This document shows positions 33,380-44,890 of a stretch of DNA of 64,000 nucleotides, piece after piece. How positions within the stretch are numbered: the stretch's first letter is position 1; each line of letters begins with the position of its first letter. Under the pieces are notes generated by a model. That model saw only the letters and a list, made by a program, of their open reading frames with translations, made no database searches and was not told the origin of the DNA. The stretch comes from Arthonia radiata (lineage: Eukaryota > Ascomycota > Arthoniomycetes > Arthoniales > Arthoniaceae), in assembly GCA_002989075.1 (NCBI GenBank), contig PSQN01000013.1, positions 654,379 to 718,378 of the forward strand. Direction: 5' to 3'. The position numbers and the translations under genes are program-made.

Positions 33380-33962
33380 CAGAGCTCGAGGAAATGAATC
33401 CTCAAGGTGCAGATAGAAACTGAGAATTACCAAAGAAGAGAAGGATCAATAGGAATGGAAAAGGTTGAATAAAAAATATTTTATGCTCATCCAACTCTTC
33501 ATTTTTTGCGCTGGACAAGTCAAGCTTTCTCAGTGACTTCGTGTGTCTTGCGTTGGTGTTGGTCAGTCAAGCAAACACTGCCTCTGTTTGTCTCACGTGA
33601 TCAAGAATGTGCAGCAGCTTATTCTCGGTGTTCTGGCACTGTGTAGACTCGACCTTACCTGTAGCGCTGTAGTTATTTGTCGCGCGCTCACACAGACAAA
33701 CACTGTACAGCCTCATCTCTTGCGCTGAATCTAAGTTCGATGTTGCGTACAGCACAGCGTGCCTCCACAGTGTAGTTTGAACTCCACCCTTGTCCACAAC
33801 AGCCACGATCTATATTAGTCACCGTTGATGCAGCTCCAATAGGGATCTTCAGACTCATCTGTCTTCATCACACCCACCTCCCTCCAACCAAACCTCTTGA
33901 TCGCCAATGGAAGTGATTTACTAGACCACTGGATCAACTTACTTTCACAAACTCAACACAAA
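33380..33962. other. spacer in the J-gene cluster
   Basis: About 580 bp with CACTGTGTAGAC at 33,637-33,648 and CACTGTACAGCC at 33,701-33,712. No gene recognised. Confidence 0.5.
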
Positions 33963-34550
33963 ATGACAACCCCGTACACGACTCTCTCCCTCCCTGAGGA
34001 CGCCTCTGAGGCCACAATCCGCAGTACCTACCGACGATTAGCCCTTACCGCACATCCAGATAAGAACCCGAATCCGAAGGCCGCTTCCACCTTCCGCATC
34101 ATAAACGCCGCATACAACATTCTGTCAGATCCCTCGCTCCGCGCCTCTTGGGACAACGCCGAAGGGACTGCACACGCGCAGTTCAAGCGCGTATGCGAAA
34201 CGGAAGGGGTGCCCTTCAAGTCCGCCGAGATCAAGAAGGTAAAGCGTGAGAAACGAATGCGGAAAGAGGAGCGGAAACAGCAGAAATGGAATAGTCCTAC
34301 GAACCCGTTCCAATGGCAGGCACATGCCGAGGCCGATTTTGAACCCAAAGCAAGTTGGGGTCCTGCCGCGGTCACGGTGGACATTCCAGACGACCATCCG
34401 TTTGCAAAAAGGCATGCACCCGGCGTGGGCAAACCAAGGGGAAACGGCCCGATGAGTCAAGAAGAGAAATGGGCAGCGAGAGAAGAGCGGAAGAGAGAGG
34501 AGAAGAAGCGGAAGAAGAAGGAAAGGAAAAATAAGCAAGAAGGGAAATGA
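33963..34550 (+). CDS. small J-domain protein, tandem paralogue
   Basis: One exon, 195 residues. The start is the ATG at 33,963 (CACAAAATGACA), where the J domain begins: MTTPYTTLSLPEDASEATIR, RRLALTAHPDKNP with intact HPD, and INAAYNILSDPSLRASWDNA. The same AHAQFKRVCETEGVPFKS segment follows as in the gene upstream, then NSPTNPFQWQAHAEADFEPKASW. The tail is strongly basic (KKRKKKERKNKQEGK), which could bind RNA or serve as a nuclear signal. Class C J protein. The shared residues beyond the J domain show a local duplication; function unknown, an Hsp70 partner is inferred. Confidence 0.87.
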   Translation: MTTPYTTLSLPEDASEATIRSTYRRLALTAHPDKNPNPKAASTFRIINAAYNILSDPSLRASWDNAEGTAHAQFKRVCETEGVPFKSAEIKKVKREKRMRKEERKQQKWNSPTNPFQWQAHAEADFEPKASWGPAAVTVDIPDDHPFAKRHAPGVGKPRGNGPMSQEEKWAAREERKREEKKRKKKERKNKQEGK

Positions 34551-35796
34551 TCTGGTAGACTTCAGAAAGAGATGGACTTTTGGTGTATAGTGGAGGTAAT
34601 ATGAGCGTAGTCGCTCGTGAAAGAAAGATGGAGTGAATGAAGTAGCTTCAAATCCCTGAACAGTGTGCCTTTCTTCATCAGTAACTGCCAAGCCGCACGT
34701 ACCATCGTGGCCGCAATGCAAGTCGGAGATACTGGGGTGGTCGAACAGCTCAACGTAGATCGATGGGCCCGTGGAAAGCAAATCTTGATGCAATTGCTTG
34801 TAACCGTTCTTGTGCTCTTGCAGTCGAGGTTGGCGTCTCAAGAGATAGAAAGCACAAAGCGCCTCCGCGACTGACGAGAAAAAAGATTGAAGATGCGTGC
34901 AGTGGGTCAGGCTTGCGAGGGAATTCGATACGTATACTGGTGTCTCCGACATAGTGGACGCCATGGATGTGTCGAAGAGAAGAAGACTCGAATCCCGGGG
35001 AACACCAGGGTCCTAGCGCGCTAAGGTAGCAGCCTAGTAGGCCACTAAGCCGCTTTCGCTCAGCAAAAAAAGAAAATCCACTGTAACTTCGAACACAGCC
35101 ATGCTATGAGCTCAAAATGAAGCGCAATCAAACTTTTGCCGAAATTCGGGCCGGTGCGCAGGTCAGGGGAGTAAGCACATGTTTGTAAAGCGCCTGCATT
35201 GCAGGAGAGAGTGTTTGTATCCGTACTGCCAAGGCGCGAACCTAGTAGCGGTTAAGCTAGCGTCTCTTCCTATGCTAAGGCGCGAAATCCGTTGTAGCTT
35301 CTCCCATATCAACACTGAAAGCTTGCAAATAAGCGCATTCGAATTTTGAGCAAATGACAAGGTGGTGCGGATGCCAGTAAGGTAAGCACATATTGCTAGC
35401 TCTTCCCAGCGTGGAAAGGCCGGCTTGGACACGTAGCGAGCTAGCAGCCTTACCCGTAGCTGAATCGGCGTTCGGTTCTCATGTCGTGCAATTGCGCTCT
35501 TCACATCAGCATTGCTATGACTTGCTACGATTGAACTCAGGGATGCCATGGTCGTGAAGTCTCAGCATGCCTAAAGCATCGATCTATTTCATTCATAAGC
35601 TTCAACGATCCAGCTTCAGATCTGCTAGCGTTCCTCTTGGCCGGTACCCGAGGTAGATCGTTCGGTCTAGCTGTGGCTATGGATGTCTTCGTCGATGCTG
35701 GACGAGAGCAGGGTTTGGGAATATTCACGTAGATTGCGAAAACACTCGGACCAGGAAGCGAGGATCTGTCAATATAGGACGACCACTGTAGCAGTT
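34551..35796. other. intergenic region with degenerate repeats
   Basis: About 1.25 kb between the J cluster and CAB2. No gene recognised; the frame that opens at 35,683 joins CAB2 in frame but is not conserved. The DNA at about 35,013-35,391 carries two diverged copies of a unit of about 210 bp, listed separately. Confidence 0.5.
35013..35391. repeat. degenerate direct repeat of about 211 bp, 2 copies
   Basis: Both copies contain GCTAAGG, AAATCC, TGTA(A/G)CTTC and an AAGCGCA segment, and end in GTAAGCACAT (at 35,171 and 35,382, so 211 bp apart). They are strongly diverged. Short stretches such as TAGTAGCGGTTAAGCTAG look like a tRNA D arm, so an old tRNA-derived SINE is conceivable, but no complete tRNA shape is present. 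Confidence 0.5.
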
Positions 35797-36975
35797 ATGG
35801 AAGAGGAACATCGGCAGCCTCTGACTCGGATGACGACCGCAGAAGAGAACAGATATTTCGACGTGAACGCGCCTCCATCCAGTTTGGACAAACATGTGGA
35901 GAAAGCTCGAGACTTCATTGAATTCCATGCGTCATCGACACGGCGCGTGGTCCTTGTGACTTCCGGTGGAACAACTGTGCCGCTCGAGAATCAGACTGTA
36001 CGATTCATCGATAATTTCAGCGCGGGCACGAGAGGCGCAACATCTGCAGAGTATCTTCTTGACGCCGGCTATGCTGTCATCTTCCTCCATCGGCAATACT
36101 CGCTCCTTCCTTTCAGCAGGCACTACAGCCACAGCACGAACTGCTTTCTCGACTTCATGGACTTTGCTGTCAGCAATGGCACTTCTTCGTCGCAAAGCAG
36201 CGATGAGGAGAACGCGGGGCGAATTGTGGTGCGCGATGAGTATCAGTCTCAGATGCGAGGAGTTCTGCAACGATACAAGAACGCTCAGAGCGCCGGGCTG
36301 CTAATGCTACTACCCTTCGTGACGATCAACGAGTATCTCTGGAACCTGCGAGAGATCGCGCGGCTCATGAAGCCACTCGGTTCAGGAGCTCTCTTCTATC
36401 TTGCAGCAGCGGTGTCAGACTTTTTTGTGCCGGCAGATAAGATGGTCGAGCACAAGATACAGTCCGGCGCAGACTTTCATAAAGCAGATGCTGTCGACAG
36501 GCCGGCCGCAGCGCATGTGGAGGGACAGTCTTTGATCATCGATCTCGACCCGGTACCGAAGTTTCTGAAGCGCGTCGTCGATGCGTGGGCGCCTAATGCA
36601 ATGATCGTAAGCTTCAAGCTTGAGACCGACCCGGGAATCCTCAGTGAGAAAGCCCGACACGCGCTCAAGAAGTACGCGCATCATTTAGTTATTGGCAACC
36701 TGCTCACGACGAGAAAATGGGAGGTCGTATTCGTAAGTAATGTCACATATAAGGGAGGCCGGGGCCAGGTACACGAGCAATGGATACGTGTCCCGAGAGC
36801 GAAGAGACAATCCAGCGTTTCTGGCATTGAGGAACTCATTGGTAAAGCTCAGAACGCGGTCGACGGCGTCGGCTCTGGCAATGGAGAGTACGCGGAACCC
36901 GCAGTCGAAATCGAGAGCCTGATCATACCAGAAGTGTCAAGACTTCATGCGGAGTTCATGAGCAAGCGCGGTTGA
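35797..36975 (+). CDS. CAB2: phosphopantothenate-cysteine ligase
   Basis: One exon. From the preferred start at 35,797 (MEEEHRQPL) the product is 392 residues; an upstream in-frame ATG at 35,683 would add 38 residues. It carries VVLVTSGGTTVPLE, VRFIDNFSAGTRGATSAEYL, YLAAAVSDFF and SFKLETDPGIL, all typical of eukaryotic PPC synthetase. The enzyme joins 4'-phosphopantothenate to cysteine, the second step of coenzyme A synthesis from pantothenate, in the cytosol. Length fits yeast Cab2 (about 365 residues), with a small insertion after the SSSQSSDEEN stretch. Single-copy and essential in yeast. Confidence 0.93.
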   Translation: MEEEHRQPLTRMTTAEENRYFDVNAPPSSLDKHVEKARDFIEFHASSTRRVVLVTSGGTTVPLENQTVRFIDNFSAGTRGATSAEYLLDAGYAVIFLHRQYSLLPFSRHYSHSTNCFLDFMDFAVSNGTSSSQSSDEENAGRIVVRDEYQSQMRGVLQRYKNAQSAGLLMLLPFVTINEYLWNLREIARLMKPLGSGALFYLAAAVSDFFVPADKMVEHKIQSGADFHKADAVDRPAAAHVEGQSLIIDLDPVPKFLKRVVDAWAPNAMIVSFKLETDPGILSEKARHALKKYAHHLVIGNLLTTRKWEVVFVSNVTYKGGRGQVHEQWIRVPRAKRQSSVSGIEELIGKAQNAVDGVGSGNGEYAEPAVEIESLIIPEVSRLHAEFMSKRG

Positions 36976-39577
36976 CGAAAGCAGCGCTTGAGAGTTGCGG
37001 AGTGGGTCATTTGATGGAGACGCCCCAACCCACCGCACAAGCCCGACCACGTCTCAGAAGCGTCGGCACGATATCAGCACGGGAACTTTCTTGGGTCGGC
37101 TCAAATCCAGGCTGTCCGTCTTCTCGCCAGTCTCAGCAACCGCTTAGTGGTGTAATTCTACCCATCAGCATCTGCTCATGACAGCTGTCAATCACACTAA
37201 TAAAATACTGTTTCGCGTGATCGGCCACGTGGATGCCATTCGAAATGCTGCTGCCTCACACCCACGCCTTGGCTCGAACACCAAAGCGGCACGAACTCAA
37301 GCGAGACCTCACCCCGCATGCTAGTCACGTTAGGCGTCAGGCTCTCGAGCTAACTACTTCATGAAAGACCGACTAGAACATGCGACTTCGCAAAGGTAAC
37401 AAAAGCAACGGTCTAGTGGCAGACAGCGACAGCGACGGGGGTATTCCATGAGTGAACAAACCAGATCCAGACTTTACCAGCGAAGCGCAATGCGCCCCCA
37501 GTGCAGACTATGAGACGAGACTGACGCAGCCCGCATAGCTCGTCATAATCTGGAGTCGCTAATCTATCAGAGGATGAGACGGCCGCGGGAAACACATCTC
37601 CGTACTCGCAAGTTTTCAGTCAATTGCAAGATGCCGCTGATTGGTCACCCAAGATGCGTCGATGCTTTGGGTTAGCACTTAACCTTAAATCTGGTCCGCG
37701 CGGCACAACTACTCCTAGAGTATGAGCTCTCCACTGCGATAATGGCAACGCCCTTCTTTCTGATGCAGTCAACGTGCCGGAAACCTCGCGACTGCATGCC
37801 GAGGAAGACCTTAAAACATGCCCGACATGTTCAGCTTATAAGAATTGCAACTTTCCGCCTTGCTGGTGTACGAAGAGTGCAAGTAAAAATTCGACCAATC
37901 AGCGCGCATCTGTCTTGAAACTTTAAACCACGGCATCAGTCTCACGTGACGTTTCTCTTTCTCTAAGCGCAGTGTCAACCCCCTGCAATTCTTGTCGGCT
38001 GCGACACAAAGTGTACACAGACCAAGTTACGTTCACTGTGAACCGTAGCGCTAATATACATGGTGGCTGCGAAGCAGGTTTACGCAGATGGTAGCGGTTG
38101 CAGCGGGTTTGGAAAGGAATCTGCCTCAATAGGATCACTGAGCAGAACGGGACAAAGGACCTAGACAAGACAGTGGTTGCAATGCCGGCGCAAGGCGATC
38201 CTAGAACTGCTGACCCTCGGCGTGCCAAAAGATTTGCCACAGTTGTTCCTACTTCTCTCGATCTTTGGCTGCCTAGAATAGGCGAGGTAAGGCGAGCTCG
38301 GTGGTGAATGCGCGCACAACTCGGTCTTTGACCTTTGCCTGATATGCCAGCCATGTTTTTACATATCCCTGAGCGTTCGAGACGGCGCGTCAACCTTGAA
38401 TGCGGGTCCATTATGTCAGACCTTTTCTTATCATACTTGCGCAGTGCGCACGTTTACTCTTCAAAGACATACACGTCCATTTGAAGATCAAATCTCAGTC
38501 TCTGTAAAATCAAGCGTTTGGGGCCTTAGCATCTTTGTGTCGCCGTTGCCTCAAGAGGGCGCGCCTTAAAAATCATGACGCGCTCATAATCAATCCCTAT
38601 GTTCCCTGTATGGATGTCGGAGACAATAGGAACTCGCCTACTGGGCAGCCTCAAATTTTTAGTACTGGTTGCCTGCCTGCCGCTACCTCCTGGGGTTTTG
38701 CTCAATGCCTTGCGTCCGTCACCACACGAAACGTACTGAAACGCGCTTTCTCGCATTTAACGGATTGCCCACACGAGACCTCCATAGCGTAGAGACATCC
38801 AAAGAACACGATTTCGGTTTCATTTCGACATACATTACGAATTTGTACTGCACAGATGAGCTTCTGATGCCGCCGCAGCCAAGTGTAGGCTGGTTTCTAT
38901 GTTTCACAGCGATCGATAATCGATACATTTGGGATGCGGACAGCCAATTGTCTACAAAACCGTGGCTGATCTTAATCGGCTTTGCTGACAGAGACGCCAC
39001 AGTTTCCACTATTACTAACAAGCGGCGACGTTGTTTGCACTTTTCGGTCGGCTGGAAGCAAGCTCAGAGTCTCAAACACTCTGTCTCTCGCTTAGCAGGA
39101 GAATCTCCTGTGACATACACCTCACTGTCTCATCACTAATTGTGTCTAGCTTAGTCCAAAGGTCACCCTCTGGTTAGCTGTCGCCCACAATAGCGTTCCA
39201 AACAGATCTCAATGTCCAACGTACAGCTCTACGCGTCAGCATAGCTAGCGTACTAATTCACTTACCCCTTTAAGTTGCATCTCTCATAGACAATCTGGCC
39301 AGTTCTCACTGGCATTTCAAATAGCAGCTCCAACTGCTGCTATCCAGCCTCTTTCTAGTCTTCAGAAACTTATCCATTAGTCACTTTCAATCAAGCATTG
39401 AAAACCCCGTCGCGTCTTCCATCTTCGAGCAACAATCATATACCAAAAACCCGGCGCAACGCTCTAGAGAGGCTATATTCACCCTGCTTCCAACATCTAT
39501 CTCATCCAAAGGTGTAAGTCTCATCACATGGTCTTCGAATATCAGAGCAACCTTTGACCAACCCTTAGTCAGAGACT
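36976..39577. other. long intergenic region
   Basis: About 2.6 kb without a convincing gene. Frames such as the one at 38,669-39,139 lack an ATG and known motifs. I see no repeat with more than two copies. Confidence 0.5.
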
Positions 39578-40027
39578 ATGTCCTGGGGCGGCGCGGCCAA
39601 CGGCGGCACGGTCATCGGCTACATTAGTGGAGGCATCACTCTTATCACCGTCGGCTGGGCCTTCTACAAGAAAGACGCCATCAGAGCGGCCCTGAAGCGC
39701 GCAACGGACAATACGGCGACCCAGGCCGACGAGGAATTGATCGACCAAACCGCGGAGAGCCACCCGCGCGCGATCCGACATGTCGAGGAGGGGTTACGCG
39801 GTGCGGGCATGGACACCCAGGCCAACCGGATCGAGGCGGCGCGAGGCCGTGGGGCGGCGAGGCGCCGGACGGGCGGTCAGGGCGGGTCGAGCGCCCCGTC
39901 GACGAGCAGCAGACGTCGGGATAACGAAGATGAGGAGGAGGAGGAGTCGCGGCCTCGTGGCGGAGGTGGCGCAAAGAAGGGCGGCGGCTATATGCAGCAT
40001 AGCGGTCGGCGCACCGGTAGGACTTAG
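39578..40027 (+). CDS. small membrane-anchored hypothetical protein
   Basis: One exon, 149 residues, starting MSWGGAANGGTVIGYISGG. A membrane segment is likely at about 10-30 (TVIGYISGGITLITVGWAFY), followed directly by basic residues (KKDAIRAALKRA). Then a short amphipathic stretch (AIRHVEEGLRGAGMDTQANR) and a low-complexity tail rich in Arg, Gly, Ser and Glu (RRRDNEDEEEEESRPRGGG). The tail GC content is higher than in the flanks, supporting coding. I do not recognise a family; it could sit in an organelle membrane. Confidence 0.6.
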   Translation: MSWGGAANGGTVIGYISGGITLITVGWAFYKKDAIRAALKRATDNTATQADEELIDQTAESHPRAIRHVEEGLRGAGMDTQANRIEAARGRGAARRRTGGQGGSSAPSTSSRRRDNEDEEEEESRPRGGGGAKKGGGYMQHSGRRTGRT

Positions 40028-41289
40028 CGAGTCTGATCCGTGATCCAGCCCTGTCGTGGCTGTCCAGCGAGATAGGGCTCGACGCGGTACTGTGTTCCCA
40101 CCAGAGACCACACGCGTATAGCAGCGACTGATGTAGTCGCGTCCACTCTTTGAAAACTCTGTCGAAGGTCGACGTACAAACATGCCGGTGTTTTTGCACG
40201 TAAGTCGATTGCAACGTAGGACTTCACGTACTTAACCGCAAGCTCTGGGTAGCTTGTGCTTGGCCTTTCCGAAGAGCTATGCAAAACATGAAAAGCGGCT
40301 TTCGCCTTCCAGGACTTGCCCCTTTTTGCACAACCTGCTGCACAACCTGCTGCACAACAACGTGTCGGTCTTAAGGCTACAAGTTGCGATGTGTCTAGCC
40401 GTGAGACTGCAATGTCCCCAAGGCAGGCCATGCAATACCACGAATTAAAGGCTGGAGGAGTGAATAGCGCTGCGCGTCTCATCAGCCTAGCAGTTCCCCG
40501 TTTTCATTCACTCAGCTAGGGCTAGCCCGAATGTATGGCTGGATTGTGTTCCCCTCTGTTCTTTTCAGTGTGCTCGCTGAAGAAGGCTAGCCACCGCGTT
40601 CTATATGAACTGTCTCGGGAGGCCGAAAATGACGATCTAGTCGAATCTCGAGGGCCCCCACACCATTTCATGGACCAAATTGCTGGCCTGTATAGTTCAA
40701 TCAACTCAATGTGGGAGTGCTGATCCCTTGATGACAGACGTGGGAAGGGTTTCGGAAGGGGCATAGGCGCATAGAACTCAGACTCGGATGCCGACGGTGT
40801 TCAGGATAATTTGGCCACGTTTGACTGAGAACAAAAGTCTGACAGACACTAGGGTTCTATTTAAATTGGAGGATGTGCGTTCTGGAACGCCCAGATTAAT
40901 CCAATGGCTCCGAGCACATTTTATTTTAACCTCTCTTCACCTCGCAGTAAGCGTGAGAGTCATTCAAATTATGGCATACGAGGCATTGAGCAAGGTAAAA
41001 GAGACTCTGCCTCTGCGGAAGCCGAAGATGTGGCCGCGTAAGTGAGAGCAGTGATGCCTGGATCATGACCTGCTATAATCGGTTCAAACTTCACCTTCCT
41101 GCCGAGACGCTCGTATATCGTTTGAAAGTCTGTTAAAGAAATGTGTTATCGTTCTGGATCCCTCTATTAGTATGGGCATCCTTCCTTTCCACAGTCGTGA
41201 TTATCACGGGATTCCAGGGGTGTTGTGTGCAGGATCGCCCAGTCCAGATGGCCATGCCAAGATACGGGATGCCTGGTAGAGGATTACCT
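40028..41289. other. gene-free flank before the AT-rich block
   Basis: About 1.26 kb of ordinary composition with no gene recognised. A 12-bp unit CACAACCTGCTG is repeated about 2.5 times near 40,326-40,360. Composition changes sharply at about 41,290. Confidence 0.55.
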
Positions 41290-41878
41290 GAATAGGTATA
41301 TATTATGACTACGTAATAGACGTACTTATATTTTCTGTCTTATCCTTATATACCTACCTTTCTACTAATATTAATTAAAATATAATAAAAGCTGTATACT
41401 TTATTAGATTATAAGCTTAGTAGCTTTAATATAATAAAGAGTTATTACTATTAACTTTCAATTAAATTTTAACTATTAGTAGCGTTATTATTATTATTAA
41501 CTTAAAGTTATCCTCTACTACTTAGAGAATAATACTATTAATATTAATAGTAAAGCTAAATAGTAAGATATTAAGACCTAAATACTATTCTAATATTACT
41601 AGTATACCTCTTTACCTCTAAAGTATAATCTTTTTGGAAATTAAATCTTTAAATTTATCTTATTATATTATTTAAACTTATTTTTAGATAGTAATAGTAA
41701 TACTTAAGTATTAATTATATTAAAGACCTTATAAGCTAAACTAATAGATAGTAAAATTAAGTACTATTATAGATACTTATCTACTTTAAATTAAACTAAA
41801 CTATATTTATTTTTACTCTTATTAAATATAATTTTTACTATAAATATTAATAATTTATTTTCTTTTTACTACTTTAAT
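41290..41878. other. AT-rich DNA before the first LTR
   Basis: About 590 bp of very AT-rich sequence with no long frame. It may be the end of another decayed element; I could not match it to the Gypsy copies that follow. Confidence 0.4.
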
Positions 41879-42350
41879 TGTAACGCCGGTCGCTGGGGGA
41901 ACCGAACTAAGGCTCACTTACCTTGTGTGCTTATCGACCTTAGTAGTAGGTGTCTCGTATGCTAGAGACTAAAAGGCGGGAGAGGCGAGACAGATTATAG
42001 AGGGTGAGAGGGACTTAACTAAAGTAGATAGAAGGTAAAGTATATTATCTAAATATAGTTAAGAAACTTGTATTTAAATATTAAGTTAACAGACTAAAGT
42101 TTATTCTAAGGTCGGCTATTAGTTTAGCTATATAATCTAAGGTATATAGAGAAGTTCCTCTATGTTCGTTAATCTCGATAATGTTTATATCGGGTTTGTA
42201 GGGAATGTAGGCTCTTATAGCCGTTTTGTTTAATAATACCTACGGTAGGTTTATAGACTTAGTCGGGAATAATGCTAGTAGAGCTAAGATAACTAGCAGT
42301 AGTTAATACTTAGATATACGCTAGGCCGTCTAGAGCTAGTATCCGTAACA
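41879..42350 (-). repeat. LTR type A, 472 bp
   Basis: TGTAACGCC at the left and CCGTAACA at the right; the reverse complement begins TGTTACGG and ends GGCGTTACA. It matches the LTRs at 57,530 and 62,664, all 472 bp long, in opposite orientation. Confidence 0.85.
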
Positions 42351-44440
42351 CAATTTCTCCTCTTCTAGTTAAATTGTTCTTAATTAATTCTTAGCCTTTT
42401 AAATACCTATAAGTTACGTTTTATCCCTTCTTTTATAACTAATCTGTAAGTCGCTATACCTCGTATAAAGTCTGTTACTATAGGTCCTAATAAAAAGTAT
42501 AGCTAATACCTATTAATTAAAGCCTACGGTATTAAAATACCTTCTTGTTCTAAATATATATTAACTAAGAAAAGATATATAGTTTAGTTTAGAAAGGCGA
42601 CGTGTTCGATATATACTCGAAATAAGAAGAGTTGTAATTTACGGGTATCGATAGTAGATAGTATGCCCTATTATTGTCTTTCTATAATACCTAAATTTAA
42701 CTTAGTTGTAGTATATTCGGTTTATTCTTAATATTCCTCTTAATTGGCTGCTCTTTAGCGTACAAAACGTTAGTTGCGCGCGTTAAAGTTCTAGACAGTA
42801 GCGTTAATTGCAGCTATATAGCGTAACTAATCTAAGGTCTAGAAGTTAAAAGAGGAGGTTAAGAAGACTCGTACGCGGATAGCAGCGAAGTTAGCTTAAA
42901 ATAAGTTATTGAAGTAAGAGAAGTTTATTACGTTAATAGCTAGTAGCAATATATTTAAATATTTAAGCGGGTTATTCGTTAACTTTTAAGGTAACCCTTA
43001 CTTAAAGTTAGATAGTAGTCCTATAACGTAGTAAGCTGGTTCGTTCGTAGGTAACCTAGATACCGACGAGGCGTACTAGATAGTAGATTAGAGTATTAGT
43101 ACTACTATAACCGACTAATATTCTAATTCTAATATCGTTAAATAGTATCTTTATAGTTAGTTAGGTTTTATTCTAGTTTCCATTAATTTTTATATTTAAG
43201 ATATCCTCTCTACTTTATAAAATACTGTTGTTTGCTTCGATATTGTCTATAAGCTTAAATCATTTTAACCTTATACTCAGGTTCTTAGTTATTAAAAAGG
43301 ATTTCTAGGTTAAATCGTTCTATCTCTCGAAAGTAAGCTAGTTCTAACAGCGCTACGTAGAATACAGAATATATTTTTATTGTTTTTAGGAGTTTAAGTT
43401 TAAATATTATAGATTCTAATTGCTGTAAGATCTTAAACGGTTCTATCTTAGTGTAGTTAAGTTTCTTACTTAGTCTAATAGTTTTTATATTTCTTATAAG
43501 TAAGTAAGCTCTTCCCCTCTCTTTTATGCTTATATTTAGGGTAGTTCTTAACTTATTATACTATTTTCTTGTTTGTTTGTTAATAAACTCGCTGTTAGTC
43601 TTTAACTGCTAGTATAGAGTCTTTATATTTGTTACTATTTGTATAGCAGTGTTATTTTCTATAGTGTTTTATAGTTATCTGCTTTAAAGAGGGTAATAGC
43701 CGTATAGGACGTAAAACAGTATTGTTTTGGTTGTATCGTTTTTTATATCGTTGTGCGCTACTTACGCTACTAATAGTAATTGTACCTAGTCGTTTTGCTG
43801 GTAGTTAATGTATACCCAGAGATACTATTTTAGTGTTTAATTTGTCCGCTCTGTCTATCCGTCTATTTATAAATAGAACGACATTAATATCTTTTGTTTT
43901 GTCTTTAGCTATTGTATTAGGGATATTTAAAATCGTAAGACAAATTTTTAGTCTCTGTTTAAGACAATTCTTTGTAATTGACTATAGTTTGCTAGAATAA
44001 TTTAAAGGAAGGTATATACTAACTGTTCTAAGTTACTAGCTTTCTTATAAGGTACGAAGTACGCGTACTTTGTTAGTTTATTGTATATAACTAGAATAGC
44101 GTTGTAAGCTACTTCTATAAGTAGATCCTTAAAGGTTAGTAACTTAGTAATAAAGTCTAGTAAGACTATATACTATAGTCTCTCAGGCGTCTTTAGTAAC
44201 TATAGTTTACTATATAGTAAATACCTTAGATACTTAGTTCTTGCGTATACGTCGTATTCTCAGATATAATTTTTAACGTAATGTTGAATTCTCGGGATAT
44301 AGTAGGTTTGTATAATCTTTTTAATAGTATTATCGATATTCTTGTGTTTCTTTATTAAGTTATCGTAGAAGTTACTAATAATGTATCGGATTAGATTTCT
44401 CAGAACATAGATCTTGCCTTAAAATTTATAATAGCCCTTG

Positions 44441-44890
44441 TATTACGATCTTACTATATTAGGCTAGTACAAGGCTAAGCGCAGCTAGCCTTATTAGAGT
44501 ATTATATAGTATACCCAATAACCCCGATATAGCGATATTAGCAACGTCGCTATATCGTAATAGGATTCCAACTACGCGACAAAGAAAGTATTAAGACTAT
44601 CGGACATAGAGAAATATACCTTTATACCTTAGACTATATAGCTAAACTAATAGCTAATCTTAGAATAAACTTTAGTCTATTAACTTAATATCTAAATATA
44701 AGTTTCTTAACTATATTTAAGTAACGTACTTTACCTTCTATCTACTTTAGTTAAGCTCCTCTTACTCTCTATAATTTATTTCGCCTCTCCTATCTTTTAG
44801 TCTCTAGTATATAAGATACCTATTACTAAGGTTAATAAGTATACAAGGCAAGTAAGCCTTAGTTCGGTTATCTTAGCGACCGGCGTTATA
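44441..44890 (+). repeat. LTR type B, 5' copy
   Basis: 450 bp, beginning TATTACGATCTTAC and ending CGGCGTTATA. A hairpin sequence GATATAGCGAYRTTAGCAACG lies at about 44,526. Its right part resembles the right part of LTR type A. Confidence 0.85.

Larger units (their letters stand above)
31264..33780. promoter_or_regulatory. recurrent CACTGTG motif of the J-gene cluster
   Basis: The 7-mer CACTGTG or the close form CACTGTA, often extended to CACTGTGCAGCC or CACTGTGTA, occurs at about 31,266, 31,510, 31,564, 32,503, 32,642, 33,637 and 33,701, with reverse copies at 31,277 and near 33,768. All lie in the spacers upstream of the small genes of the cluster. It is either a shared regulatory site or the trace of promoter DNA copied along with the genes. 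Confidence 0.4.

Noticed and set aside
34990-35060. Possible tRNA gene
   Set aside because: The TCGAATCCC and CTAGCGCGCTA pieces look tRNA-like, but no acceptor stem or anticodon arm can be folded.
35683-35796. N-terminal extension of CAB2 (38 residues)
   Set aside because: In frame, but the family homology starts after 35,797 and the extension has no targeting character.
38669-39139. 156-residue plus-strand frame downstream of CAB2
   Set aside because: It starts with TTG and has no family motif; probably a chance frame in intergenic DNA.
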